Origin: Streptomyces griseoloalbus
GTDB lineage: Bacteria > Actinomycetota > Actinomycetes > Streptomycetales > Streptomycetaceae
DNA: 64,000 nucleotides
Assembly: GCA_014650015.1 (NCBI GenBank)
Contig: BMUD01000013.1
Span: 131,069 to 195,068, forward strand
Reading direction: 5' to 3'
This document shows positions 8,729 to 17,471 of this stretch, in pieces; position 1 is the first letter of the stretch; the number at the start of each line of letters is the position of its first letter. The position numbers and the translations under genes were made by a program. The notes below the pieces were generated by a model. The model had not been told where the DNA came from, did not search any database, and was given only the letters and a program-made list of their open reading frames with translations.

Positions 8729-9281
8729 CGGAAGCGGGGGCGCCCGGACCGGCCGGTCCTACCTGCTGATTTTCGTTGTCCACAGGAGTTATCCACAGGT
8801 CCGCTTCTCGACCTGGGGACAAGTCGACACCGAAGCCTCATTCGGTCGACAAATCACCCTAGCGGCCATGATCGCGTTCATCATCGCGCACCTCACCCTT
8901 CGTCCACCCTTTTCCTTTGGTCAACCCTTTGGGGTGAGCTCTTTCCACTCAAAAGTAGGGATGGAGGGGGGTTTGCGCTGGGATTCCTCGGCCCCGGACG
9001 CGCGTTTCGGAGTGATCAATTCCGGTGTCCACAGATTTTCCCCACAGCCTGTGGATAACTTTCCCCAGCGTGTGGATACCTGTGGACAACCGAATCCCAA
9101 GTCCCGTACCGCACAAGGGATTCGAGTCAACCGGCCGCCCGCGAACTGACTCGTTCAAGGGGCAGCGTCTCATCTATTGACCTCACGGAACACGAGACGC
9201 AATACACGCATAACGGAACGTGAGCCGACCCTCGCAATAGTGAGTCGTGGGCCGTCATCCCGCACCGGTAGCCTTGACCGC
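8729..9281. other. Long pheA-serS spacer
   Basis: 553 bases with no convincing gene. The spacer is less GC-rich than its surroundings. It holds two groups of DnaA-box sequences near its two ends, annotated separately. A TTGACC at 9176-9181 could be part of a serS promoter, but I see no strong -10 partner. Confidence 0.7.
8776..9089. promoter_or_regulatory. DnaA-box cluster between pheA and serS
   Basis: Four good boxes: TTGTCCACA at 8776-8784 (the Streptomyces consensus), TTATCCACA at 8789-8797, TGTGGATAA at 9050-9058 and TGTGGACAA at 9081-9089 (the last two in reverse orientation). Weaker ones are GTGTCCACA at 9025, TTCCCCACA at 9038 and TGTGGATAC at 9071. The two outer groups lie about 240 bases apart. 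High-affinity DnaA-box clusters outside oriC are known in S. coelicolor, where they titrate DnaA. This may be one of them. Confidence 0.75.
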
Positions 9282-10559
9282 GTGATTGACCTTCGCCTGC
9301 TTCGTGAGGACCCCGACCGAGTGCGCGCTTCGCAGCGCGCCCGTGGAGAGGACGTCGCCCTCGTCGACGCCCTCCTGTCTGCCGACGAACGGCGCAGGTC
9401 GTCCGGCGTCCGCTTCGACGAGCTGCGCGCCGAGCAGAAGGCACTCGGCAAGCTCATCCCCAAGGCGGCCGGCGACGAGAAGGCCCAGCTGCTCAAGAAG
9501 GCCGGCCGGCTCGCCGCCGACGTCAAGGCGGCCGACGCCGACCGTGACGCCGCCGCCACCGAGACCCAGGAGCTGCTGCTCCGGCTCGGCAACCTCATCC
9601 ACCCCGACGTGCCCGTCGGCGGCGAGGAGGACTTCGTCACGCTGGAGACGCACGGCAGCATCCGCGACTTCGGCGCCGAGGGCTTCGAGCCGAGGGACCA
9701 CCTGGAGCTCGGCCAGCGTCTCGGCGCCATCGACGTCGAGCGCGGCGCCAAGGTCTCCGGTTCGCGCTTCTACTTCCTGACCGGCGTCGGCGCACTGCTC
9801 GAGCTCGCCCTGGTGAACGCCGCGATGGCGCAGGCCACCGCCGCCGGCTTCACGCCGATGCTGACCCCGGCACTGGTGCGCCCCCAGTCGATGGCGGGCA
9901 CCGGCTTCCTCGGCCAGGCCTCCCAGGACGTCTACCACCTGGACAAGGACGACCTCTACCTGGTCGGCACGTCCGAGGTGGCGCTGGCCGCGTACCACAT
10001 GGACGAGATCATCGACGCCGACCGGCTGCCGCTGCGGTACGCGGGCTTCTCGCCCTGCTTCCGCCGCGAGGCCGGCTCGCACGGCAAGGACACCCGCGGC
10101 ATCTTCCGCGTGCACCAGTTCGACAAGGTCGAGATGTTCTCGTACGTCGATCCGGAGGACTCGCAGGCGGAGCACCAGCGGCTGCTGGAGTGGGAGAAGC
10201 AGTGGCTGACGTCGCTGGAGCTGCCGTTCCGTGTGATCGACGTCGCCTCGGGTGACCTGGGCTCCTCCGCCGCGCGCAAGTACGACTGCGAGGCGTGGAT
10301 CCCGACCCAGGGCAAGTACCGGGAGCTGACCTCGACCTCGGACTGCACCGAGTTCCAGTCCCGGCGACTGCAGATCCGCGTCCGTGACGGCAAGCAGGTG
10401 CGCCCGCTGGCCACGCTCAACGGCACCCTGTGTGCCGTACCGCGCACGATCGTCGCGATCCTGGAGAACCACCAGCAGGCCGACGGCTCGGTGCGCGTGC
10501 CCGAGGTGCTGCGTCCGTACCTGGGCGGCCGGGAGATCCTGGAACCGGTCGCCACGTGA
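9282..10559 (+). CDS. serS: Seryl-tRNA synthetase
   Basis: A 425-residue class II synthetase that charges tRNA-Ser. The start is the GTG at 9282 ([15 protein letters not shown]), which gives the standard bacterial SerRS length and N-terminus. The N-terminal tRNA-binding coiled coil spans about residues 25-105. Class II motif 2 is visible around [26 protein letters not shown], written here only for its Arg and Glu residues. Motif 3 is near the end ([18 protein letters not shown]). A 4-base GTGA overlap couples it to the HAD gene. Confidence 0.96.
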   Translation: MIDLRLLREDPDRVRASQRARGEDVALVDALLSADERRRSSGVRFDELRAEQKALGKLIPKAAGDEKAQLLKKAGRLAADVKAADADRDAAATETQELLLRLGNLIHPDVPVGGEEDFVTLETHGSIRDFGAEGFEPRDHLELGQRLGAIDVERGAKVSGSRFYFLTGVGALLELALVNAAMAQATAAGFTPMLTPALVRPQSMAGTGFLGQASQDVYHLDKDDLYLVGTSEVALAAYHMDEIIDADRLPLRYAGFSPCFRREAGSHGKDTRGIFRVHQFDKVEMFSYVDPEDSQAEHQRLLEWEKQWLTSLELPFRVIDVASGDLGSSAARKYDCEAWIPTQGKYRELTSTSDCTEFQSRRLQIRVRDGKQVRPLATLNGTLCAVPRTIVAILENHQQADGSVRVPEVLRPYLGGREILEPVAT

Positions 10560-11359
10560 GCGCGGCCTTCCCCTACCGGCTCATCGCCACCGACCTCGAC
10601 GGAACGCTGCTGCGGGGCGACCACTCGGTCTCCGCGCGCACCCGTGACGCGCTCGCCGCGGCCACCGCGGCGGGCGCCGCGCACATCGTCGTCACCGGCC
10701 GCGCGGTGCCTTGGACCCGCCCCCTACTCGACGACCTCGGTTACCGCGGTCTCGCCGTCTGCGGCCAGGGCGCCCAGGTGTACGACGCCGGAGCGCACCG
10801 CCTGCTCACCTCGGTGACGCTGGACCGGCAGCTGGCCGGGGTGGCGCTGGCCAAGATCGAGGCGGAGGTCGGTCCGCTGCACCTGGCGGCGAGCCGCGAC
10901 GGGCTGGACGGCGAGGTGATGGTCGGTCCCGGCTACGAGGTCGTGGGCGCGCTGCCCTCGACACCGTTCACGGACGCGTCGGACCTGTGGACGGCACCCC
11001 TGAACAAGCTGTACATCCAGCACCCGACCCTGACCTCCGACGAGCTCGCCGAGGCGGCCACCCGCACGGCGGGCGGTTTCGTCACGGTCACCATGGCGGG
11101 TGAGGGCATCGTCGAGCTGCTCCCCCTGGGCCTGTCCAAGGCGACGGGGCTGTCGCTGGCGGCGCGGCGGCTGGGCCTGAAGGCCGCGGAGACGATCGCC
11201 TTCGGCGACATGCCGAACGATCTCCCGATGTTCGCCTGGGCCGCGTACGGCGTGGCCATGGCCAACGCCCACCGGGAACTGCGGGCGGTGGCCGACGAGG
11301 TGACGTCCTCCAACGAGGAGGACGGGATCGCGGTGGTGCTGGAGCGACTGCTCGCGTGA
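10556..11359 (+). CDS. HAD-superfamily Cof-type phosphatase
   Basis: A 267-residue cytoplasmic hydrolase starting at the GTG at 10556, overlapping the serS stop. HAD motif I is DLDGTLL near residue 12, motif II is the Thr in VVTGRAVPW, and motif IV is [12 protein letters not shown] near residue 217, which carries the Mg-binding acidic residues. The C2-type cap between them places it in the Cof/YbiV group that dephosphorylates sugar phosphates and other small substrates. The actual substrate cannot be read from sequence. It resembles the HAD gene at 19284. Confidence 0.9.
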   Translation: MSAAFPYRLIATDLDGTLLRGDHSVSARTRDALAAATAAGAAHIVVTGRAVPWTRPLLDDLGYRGLAVCGQGAQVYDAGAHRLLTSVTLDRQLAGVALAKIEAEVGPLHLAASRDGLDGEVMVGPGYEVVGALPSTPFTDASDLWTAPLNKLYIQHPTLTSDELAEAATRTAGGFVTVTMAGEGIVELLPLGLSKATGLSLAARRLGLKAAETIAFGDMPNDLPMFAWAAYGVAMANAHRELRAVADEVTSSNEEDGIAVVLERLLA

Positions 11360-11624
11360 CCGCGGGCGAGTCGTGCCTCCCCCAGAGCCTGAACGCCCTG
11401 GTGGTACCCCCTCCGGACGGCACGGGTGCGCGGTGGGGGGCGCCTCCCGCTCGATCGAAGCCGAGTCGGAGGGCACCCCGCACAGCGCCGGGCCCGCGCG
11501 ACCCGCACCCGACCCGCACCACACCCACAGCACCGCCTCCGAAGAGGCGGAAGCAGGGAAGGGCGGCCCACGCGACACGAGTGCGCGTGCTCGAAGCGGC
11601 CGCCCCGGGCAGCTCCCCGTGCGG

Positions 11625-11666
11625 GGCGGACTCCACGGAGCAGTAGGGATTACTCCGGAGTCCGCC
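11625..11666 (+). terminator. Possible terminator downstream of the HAD gene
   Basis: A perfect 10-bp stem (GGCGGACTCC with GGAGTCCGCC) enclosing a 22-base loop. It lies 266 bases after the HAD stop, so assignment to that transcript is uncertain. Confidence 0.35.
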
Positions 11667-11835
11667 GCGGGCTGCCCCGAAGGGAGCTGGACGTACTGCC
11701 GTGCATGGACATCGTCCCGCTCCTCTCCCGGTATGTGAACGCCGGACCTTCCCGGCGACGCGGACACAACCACTCTGCCCACCGGGCTGGCTGGACGCCA
11801 GTGAATAAAAGGTCCGTCCCGTTTGCCCAGTGCGC

Positions 11836-11861
11836 CCTGACGGGGTCAAGCCCCCGTCAGG
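11836..11861 (-). terminator. Terminator of the four-gene ABC operon
   Basis: A perfect 10-bp stem CCTGACGGGG / CCCCGTCAGG with a 6-base loop, 12 bases beyond the stop of the last leftward ABC gene. No long U tract is present, which is usual in Streptomyces. Confidence 0.8.
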
Positions 11862-11873
11862 AGTCCGTACGTC

Positions 11874-12593
11874 TCACTCCTCCCCGGCGAGCGTCAGCGA
11901 GCGCAGCTTCTGGCCGGCGTACCAGGTGGCCAGGACGGTGACCGCCGCCAGCAGGACCGTCGCGGTCGTCAGGCCGACGTCCGAGGTGACCAGGTCGCCG
12001 CCGGAGACCTTCTGGGCCACGGCCAGCGACCACTGCTGGATGCTCAGCGTGCGCGCGCCGGGCACCAGGGACCCGAACAGCGCCTCCCAGACCAGCGCGT
12101 AGACCAGTCCGAACACCACCGCGTGCCGGGAGACCGTGCCGAGCAGCAGGAAGAGCGCCGCGTACGCGATGGAGGCGACCAGCGCGGCCACGGTGTAGGC
12201 GACGGCGACCTGCTGGCCGTTGCCGTTCAGGATGAAGCCCGCGATCAGGGTGGGTACCGCCGAGAAGACCATGGTGACGGCGATGGCGACGATCAGCTTG
12301 GTGTAGATGATCGTGGGCCGCTTGATCGGCTTGGACAGCAGATACACCACGGACCCGTCGTCGATCTCGGGTCCGATCGCGCCGGTGCCCGCGATGACAC
12401 CGATGATCGGCACCATCGTGGCGAGCGCGAGCCCGCCGAGGACGTCGGCCGCGGTCTGGTCGTCGGCGCCCGCGAGGGCGCGCACCGCCAGGGAGATCGC
12501 GATCAGCAGCAGGGGCAGCGCGCCCAGGATGAGGGCCCGGCGGCGGCCGAGCAGGGCCCGGTAGGTGAGCTGGGCGACTGTGGGGTCGTACAT
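11874..12593 (-). CDS. ABC-2 type transporter permease
   Basis: A 239-residue membrane protein with about six helices, including ALILGALPLLLIAISLAVRAL near residue 20, LGGLALATMVPIIGVIAGTGAI and the late VLLAAVTVLATWYAG. The short cytoplasmic N-terminus (MYDPTVAQLTYRALLGRRRA) is typical of ABC-2 permeases. It is the last gene of the leftward operon, 9 bases after the partner ATPase gene, with which it should form one exporter. The substrate is unknown. Confidence 0.85.
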   Translation of the reverse strand: MYDPTVAQLTYRALLGRRRALILGALPLLLIAISLAVRALAGADDQTAADVLGGLALATMVPIIGVIAGTGAIGPEIDDGSVVYLLSKPIKRPTIIYTKLIVAIAVTMVFSAVPTLIAGFILNGNGQQVAVAYTVAALVASIAYAALFLLLGTVSRHAVVFGLVYALVWEALFGSLVPGARTLSIQQWSLAVAQKVSGGDLVTSDVGLTTATVLLAAVTVLATWYAGQKLRSLTLAGEE

Positions 12594-12602
12594 CAGGGCC
12601 TC

Positions 12603-13514
12603 CTACGCCGCGACGAGATACGAGAAGACGGACTCGAGGGACTCGTCGGACGGCGAGACCGTGAGCAGCCGGATGCCGTGGTCGCGCGCGACCTTCGGCA
12701 GCAGGGCCGTGAAGCGGCCGAAGTCGACGGCCTGGATGCGCAGCGCGCCCTCGGCGTGGTCGACCTCGATGCCGGACGTCGACGGGTCCGCGATGAGCGC
12801 GGCGGCGAGGGCGCGGTCGTCGCTGGAGCGCACCAGGTAGCGGTGCGGGCGGTCCGTCATCAGGCGGCGGATCCTGCGGAAGTCACCGCTGGCCGCGTGC
12901 CGGCCGGCGACGACGACCTCGATGTGCCAGGCGAGCTGCTCGACCTCTTCGAGGATGTGGGAGGAGAACAGCACGGTGCGGCCCTCGTCGCCCATGCGCC
13001 GCAGCAGGTCCATCAGCTGCATGCGCTGGCGCGGGTCCATGCCGTTGAACGGCTCGTCCAGCAGGAGCAGTGACGGCTGGTGGACCAGCGCGGACGCCAT
13101 CTTCACGCGCTGCCGCATGCCCTTGGAGTACGTGGCGATCCTGCGGTCCTGCGCGTACTCCATGTCGACCGTGGCCAGCGCCTGCTGGGCGGCCTTGGCA
13201 CCCAGGCCGTGCAGTTCGGCGTTGGCGAGGACGAACTCGCGGCCGGTGAGGAAGTCGTACATCGCCTCGCGCTCGGGGACGATGCCGATGTGCCGGTAAA
13301 TGGCCTCGTTGCGCCAGACCGGCTGCCCGTCGAGGGTAACGGTGCCGGTGGAGGGGGCGAGGAAGCCGCCCATCATGTTGATGAGGGTGGACTTCCCGGC
13401 GCCGTTGGGCCCGAGCAGGCCGGTGACACCGGGGCCGACGGTCATGGTGATGTCGTTGACGGCGACCACGTTGCCGAACCAGCGGGAGACGTGGTCGATG
13501 TGGAGCGTGGTCAC
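12603..13514 (-). CDS. ABC transporter ATP-binding protein
   Basis: A 303-residue cytoplasmic ATPase. Walker A is GPNGAGKST near residue 36, the Q-loop region follows, the signature is YSKGMRQRVKMA and Walker B is LLLLDEPFNGMDP. The C-terminal 80 residues form an accessory domain common in ABC-2 exporter ATPases. The GTG start at 13514 overlaps the preceding permease stop by 4 bases, showing translational coupling. It probably pairs with the permease encoded downstream at 11874-12593. Confidence 0.92.
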   Translation of the reverse strand: MTTLHIDHVSRWFGNVVAVNDITMTVGPGVTGLLGPNGAGKSTLINMMGGFLAPSTGTVTLDGQPVWRNEAIYRHIGIVPEREAMYDFLTGREFVLANAELHGLGAKAAQQALATVDMEYAQDRRIATYSKGMRQRVKMASALVHQPSLLLLDEPFNGMDPRQRMQLMDLLRRMGDEGRTVLFSSHILEEVEQLAWHIEVVVAGRHAASGDFRRIRRLMTDRPHRYLVRSSDDRALAAALIADPSTSGIEVDHAEGALRIQAVDFGRFTALLPKVARDHGIRLLTVSPSDESLESVFSYLVAA

Positions 13515-14425
13515 AGTCCCACCTTCTTGTAGCGGCGCACCAGGAGGCCGTAGCAGGCGGCGATCAGACCGAGGCTGAAGAGGACGTAGACCACGCCCTC
13601 ACCGTTGCTCGGGCCGATTCCGCCGGGGAACACGGAACTCGCGCCCAGGAAGGCGGACTGCACGCCGTCGATGAGGGTGATCGGGGAGAACAGGCCGATC
13701 CAGGCGATGGAGTCGCCGCTGCTCTGGGCGTCCGCGATCGCCTGGAGCGTGGAGACCGCGCCGTAGGAGATGGTCAGGACGGCGATCACGGCCGCGATGC
13801 CGAAGCCGCGGCGCGGGGTGACCGACGCGACGACCAGGCCGATGCCGGCGAAGAGCAGCGAGAGCAGTGCCACGGAGACGAGTCCCTGTGCGAATCCCTT
13901 GGTCTGGTCGGTGAAGTCGAGCTTGGCCAGCAGCGCGCCGATGTACAGCACCAGCAGGGGAGCTGCGGTGAGGATGAACAGGGCCGAGGCCAGCGCGGCG
14001 AACTTGGCGCGTACGTAGTCGGCGGTCTCGATGGGCCGCGAGAAGTACAGCGGTACGGTCTTGAAGCGCAGGTCGCGCGAGACGGACTGCGGTGCCTGCG
14101 AGGCGACGTACAGGCTGATGACGGCCTGCATGATGATCGCGTAGCGCGTGTAGTCGACGGGCAGGTCCTTGGCCTTCGCGGTGACGGCCACGGCCACCAT
14201 GATGGCGGCGGGCACGCACATCACCACGAACAGCAGCATCGGCAGCACCTTGGACTTCACCGAGCGGCCGAGGCCGTAGGAGCCGCGCAGGGACTGCGAG
14301 TACAGCGACAGCCTGGCGTAGGAGCGGCCGAGGCGGGGGCCGTCGTAGGAGCGGTAGCCGATGTTGTGGATACGGGTGTCACCCGATGCGGTGGCCGGTG
14401 TCCGCAGGGACTGCTCAGCTGTCAT
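13511..14425 (-). CDS. ABC-2 type transporter permease
   Basis: A 304-residue membrane protein. A long polar N-terminus (about 60 residues) precedes roughly six membrane helices, including VLPMLLFVVMCVPAAIMVAV, ALFILTAAPLLVLYIGALL, LVSVALLSLLFAGIGLVVAS and the final VLFSLGLIAACYGLLV. It overlaps the upstream ATPase gene by 11 bases and the downstream one by 4, so all four genes should be co-transcribed. No substrate-specific motif is visible. Confidence 0.87.
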   Translation of the reverse strand: MTAEQSLRTPATASGDTRIHNIGYRSYDGPRLGRSYARLSLYSQSLRGSYGLGRSVKSKVLPMLLFVVMCVPAAIMVAVAVTAKAKDLPVDYTRYAIIMQAVISLYVASQAPQSVSRDLRFKTVPLYFSRPIETADYVRAKFAALASALFILTAAPLLVLYIGALLAKLDFTDQTKGFAQGLVSVALLSLLFAGIGLVVASVTPRRGFGIAAVIAVLTISYGAVSTLQAIADAQSSGDSIAWIGLFSPITLIDGVQSAFLGASSVFPGGIGPSNGEGVVYVLFSLGLIAACYGLLVRRYKKVGL

Positions 14426-15419
14426 GGCCGACCGCCTCCTTGCGCTGCCCGCCGTTGTGTCCGTCGTTGTTCATGTCGCCGTTCTCGTCGCCGTTCTTGA
14501 AGACCTCGGAGATGTGGTGCCGTCGCTGCTCCATGCGCACCAGGCCGAGGCCGAGGTCCGCGATGACGTCCCGGACCAGGTCGTAGGTCTCCTCGCCCTG
14601 CGCGGTGAGCAGCAGGACGTGTCCGGCGCCCGGCAGTCCGCTGCCGTCCTCGGTGCTCACCCCGCGCGCGTGGAGCGCGTCGCGCACCGAGCGGGTGCCG
14701 TCGGGGTGCTCGTCGGTGTCGGTGACCTCGATGGCGAGGGTCGTGGTGGTCTGGGTGAAGTCCGTGGTGGAGCTGGAGCGCAGCAGCTTGCCGCCGTCGA
14801 CGACGACGACGTGGTCGCAGGTGCGTTCCAGTTCGCCCAGCAGGTGCGAGGTGACCAGGACAGAGATGCCGAAGTCGGTGTGGATCCGGCGGATCAGACC
14901 GAGCATCTCGTCACGGCCGACCGGGTCGAGGCCGTTGGTCGGCTCGTCCAGGAAGACCAGCTGCGGGTCGTGCACCAGGGCCTGCGCGAGTTTCACGCGC
15001 TGCTTCATGCCGGTCGAGTAGCCGCCGATGGGGCGGTAGCGCTCCTCGTACAGGCCGACGTGGCGCAGCGTGTCCGCGGTGCGCTCGCGCGCGGCGGTGG
15101 GCGGCAGGCCGGACATGCGCGCCATGTGGACGACGAACTCGGTGGCCGAGACGTCCGGTGGCAGGCAGTCGTGCTCCGGCATGTAGCCGACCCGTTCGCG
15201 GATGGCGGCGCCCTTGGTGGCGACGTCGAGGCCGAGCACTTCGGCGCGGCCCTCGGTGGCGGGGGACAGACCCAGCAGGATCTTGATCAGTGTGGACTTG
15301 CCGGCTCCATTGGCTCCGACGAGTCCGGTCACACCGGGCCCGACGTCCACGGAGAGCCGGTCAAGGGCGGTCACCCTGGGGAACCGCTTGCTCAGGCTTT
15401 CGGTCGCGATCACAGTCAC
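14415..15419 (-). CDS. ABC transporter ATP-binding protein
   Basis: A 334-residue ATPase and the first gene of the operon. Walker A is GANGAGKST, the signature is YSTGMKQRVKLAQALVHDP and Walker B is LVFLDEPTNGLDP. I chose the GTG at 15419 (VTVIATESLSKRF). The frame stays open upstream, but family members start close to this point. The last 20 residues (GDENGDMNNDGHNGGQR) are Asn/Gly/Asp-rich and look unstructured. Two ATPases and two permeases in one operon suggest two related exporters or one hetero-tetrameric one. Confidence 0.9.
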   Translation of the reverse strand: MTVIATESLSKRFPRVTALDRLSVDVGPGVTGLVGANGAGKSTLIKILLGLSPATEGRAEVLGLDVATKGAAIRERVGYMPEHDCLPPDVSATEFVVHMARMSGLPPTAARERTADTLRHVGLYEERYRPIGGYSTGMKQRVKLAQALVHDPQLVFLDEPTNGLDPVGRDEMLGLIRRIHTDFGISVLVTSHLLGELERTCDHVVVVDGGKLLRSSSTTDFTQTTTTLAIEVTDTDEHPDGTRSVRDALHARGVSTEDGSGLPGAGHVLLLTAQGEETYDLVRDVIADLGLGLVRMEQRRHHISEVFKNGDENGDMNNDGHNGGQRKEAVGHDS

Positions 15420-15523
15420 GTCGTCGACGATAGTGACCCGTACCACTCCGGTCGTCAGACCGGAGAGCCGTCTTGGCGTCCCCCTGGAGTCGTACGGGCC
15501 CGTAGGGGGACAGTGCCTGAGAG

Positions 15524-15532
15524 TTATCCACA
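15524..15532. promoter_or_regulatory. Single DnaA box
   Basis: TTATCCACA, a perfect DnaA box, in the divergent spacer between the ABC operon and the hydrolase-reductase gene, 52 bases before the chosen start of the latter. Confidence 0.6.
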
Positions 15533-15583
15533 CACCGTGGGGCGCTATTGCCGAACTCTCCGACACCTGCCAGATTCGCCGGT

Positions 15584-17341
15584 GTGACGGGGATCGAGGG
15601 CGCGCGGGAGCGCCGGGTGCGCACGGGCGGGGTCGAGCTGTGCGTGGCCGAGCTGGGTGACCCCGGGCGGCCGACGGTCGTCCTCGTGCACGGCTACCCC
15701 GACAGCAAGGAGGTGTGGTCAAAGGTCGCGCCGCGCCTCGCCGAGAGCTTCCACGTCGTGGCGTACGACGTCCGGGGTCACGGCCGGTCCACGGCACCGC
15801 GGCCGCTGCGCGGCGGGTTCACCCTGGAGAAGCTGACCGACGACTTCCTGGCCGTCGCGGACGCCGTCAGCCCGGACCACCCGGTGCATCTGGTGGGGCA
15901 CGACTGGGGCTCGGTGCAGTCCTGGGAGTTCGTCACGGTCCACCGCGCCGCGGGGCGGATCGCCTCCTTCACCTCGGTGTCCGGGCCCTCGCTCGACCAC
16001 TTCGGCCACTGGATCAACCGCCGCCTGAAGCGGCCGACCCCGCGCCGGGTCGCCCAGTTGCTCGGCCAGGGCGCCAAGTCCTGGTACGTGTACCTGCTGC
16101 ACACCCCCGTGCTGCCCGAACTCGCCTGGCGCGGACCGCTCGGCAAGAGCTGGCCGCGGATCCTGGAGCGCGTCGAGAGGGTGCCGGGCGGCGACTATCC
16201 GACCTCGTCGCTGCCGTCGGACGCGGCCCACGGGGCCTGGCTCTACCGGGACAACGTGCGGCGCCGGCTGCGCAGCCCGCGCGCGGACGCCTACGCGCAC
16301 GCGCCCGTGCAGCTCATCACGCCCTTGGGGGACGCGTTTCTCTCGGAGCGGCTGCACGACGAACTGGAGTCGTGGGCTCCGCAGCTGACCCGGCGGACGC
16401 TGCCGGCCAAGCACTGGGTGCCGCGCACCCGCCCCGACCAACTGACGACGTGGATCACCGACTTCGTGACGTCCGTGGAGGCCGGGCGGCCGGAGGTGAC
16501 GGCTCCGGGCCGGTACGCCGACCGCTTCGGCGGGCAGCTGGTCCTGGTCACGGGAGCCGGCGGCGGCATCGGGCGGGCGACGGCGCTCGCGTTCGCCGAG
16601 GCGGGCGCGCGGGTGCTGGCGGTCGACCGGGACACGGAGGCCGCGGCCCGCACGGCGGAGGAGGCCCGCCGGCGTGGCGCGGCGGCTGCCTGGGCGGAGA
16701 CGGCGGACGTCTCCGGCGAGCAGGCCATGGAGCGGCTCGCCGAGCGGGTCACCCGTGTGTACGGCGTGGTGGACGTCCTGGTGAACAACGCCGGTGTCGG
16801 ACTGGGCGGCTCCTTCTTCGACACCACCCCGGAGGACTGGAAGAAGGTCCTCGACGTCAACCTGTGGGGTGTGATCCACGGCTGCCGGCTCTTCGGGAGG
16901 CGGATGACCGAGCGCGGGCAGGGCGGCCACATCGTCAATGTCGCCTCGGCGGCGGCGTTCCAGCCGTCCAGGGCGCTGCCCGCCTACAGCACCTCCAAGG
17001 CGGCGGTGCTGATGCTGAGCGAGTGCCTGCGCGCGGAGCTGGCCGGGCAGGGGATCGGCGTGACGGCGATCTGCCCCGGGTTCGTCAACACCGGCATCAC
17101 CTCCACCGCGCGGTTCGCCGGTACGGACGCCGAGGAGGAGCGGCGCCTGCGGAAGCGGGCGGCACGCCTCTACCGGCTGCGCAACTATCCCCCGGAGAAG
17201 GTCGCCGCCGCGGTGTTGCGGGCGGTGGTGCGCGACGAGGCGGTGGTGCCGGTCACCCCGGAGGCGCGAGGGGCGTACGCGTTGTCGCGGTGGATGCCGG
17301 GTGCGCTGCGGAGGATCGCGCGGGTGAAGCCGCCGGTGTGA
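15584..17341 (+). CDS. Alpha/beta hydrolase - short-chain dehydrogenase/reductase fusion
   Basis: A 585-residue two-domain enzyme. The N-terminal half (about 1-300) is an alpha/beta hydrolase of the epoxide-hydrolase/haloalkane-dehalogenase type: VLVHGYPDS gives the oxyanion HG-P motif and GHDWG carries the nucleophilic Asp. The C-terminal half (about 310-585) is a classical SDR: TGAGGGIG for the cofactor, NNAG, and a Ser...YSTSK active site (Tyr-x-x-x-Lys). I chose the GTG at 15584; a TTG at 15548 is an alternative. There is no clear ribosome site, so the mRNA may be nearly leaderless. The substrate is unknown. Confidence 0.88.
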   Translation: MTGIEGARERRVRTGGVELCVAELGDPGRPTVVLVHGYPDSKEVWSKVAPRLAESFHVVAYDVRGHGRSTAPRPLRGGFTLEKLTDDFLAVADAVSPDHPVHLVGHDWGSVQSWEFVTVHRAAGRIASFTSVSGPSLDHFGHWINRRLKRPTPRRVAQLLGQGAKSWYVYLLHTPVLPELAWRGPLGKSWPRILERVERVPGGDYPTSSLPSDAAHGAWLYRDNVRRRLRSPRADAYAHAPVQLITPLGDAFLSERLHDELESWAPQLTRRTLPAKHWVPRTRPDQLTTWITDFVTSVEAGRPEVTAPGRYADRFGGQLVLVTGAGGGIGRATALAFAEAGARVLAVDRDTEAAARTAEEARRRGAAAAWAETADVSGEQAMERLAERVTRVYGVVDVLVNNAGVGLGGSFFDTTPEDWKKVLDVNLWGVIHGCRLFGRRMTERGQGGHIVNVASAAAFQPSRALPAYSTSKAAVLMLSECLRAELAGQGIGVTAICPGFVNTGITSTARFAGTDAEEERRLRKRAARLYRLRNYPPEKVAAAVLRAVVRDEAVVPVTPEARGAYALSRWMPGALRRIARVKPPV

Positions 17342-17361
17342 GGGCGTCCGGGTGAGCGTGG

Positions 17362-17415
17362 TTGTCCACAGAACCTTCAATTTCCCTGTGGATAACCATA
17401 CTTAGCTGTGGATCA
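17362..17415. promoter_or_regulatory. DnaA-box cluster upstream of kptA
   Basis: Three boxes within 54 bases: TTGTCCACA at 17362-17370, TGTGGATAA at 17387-17395 and TGTGGATCA at 17407-17415. The first faces right and the other two face left. The first two are perfect and the third has one mismatch. Confidence 0.72.
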
Positions 17416-17471
17416 AACCTGCGGAGCAAAATCGATCGCGTGATACGCGTCTCTCCCGGCAGTCTGAACGG

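Larger units (their letters stand above)
11360..11873. other. 514-base spacer without a supported gene
   Basis: This stretch separates convergent genes. It holds small hairpins: arms at 11533-11539 and 11544-11550 with a CGAA loop, arms at 11625-11634 and 11657-11666, and a strong terminator at 11836-11861. Open frames here have poor third-position bias and no ribosome sites, so I call no gene. Confidence 0.6.

Noticed and set aside
9105-9281. T-box leader upstream of serS
   Set aside because: No T-box core sequence or specifier hairpin is visible; actinobacterial T-boxes are mainly on ileS.
11360-11873. tRNA or small RNA gene in the long spacer
   Set aside because: No cloverleaf or CCA-adjacent pattern could be found; only short hairpins are visible.
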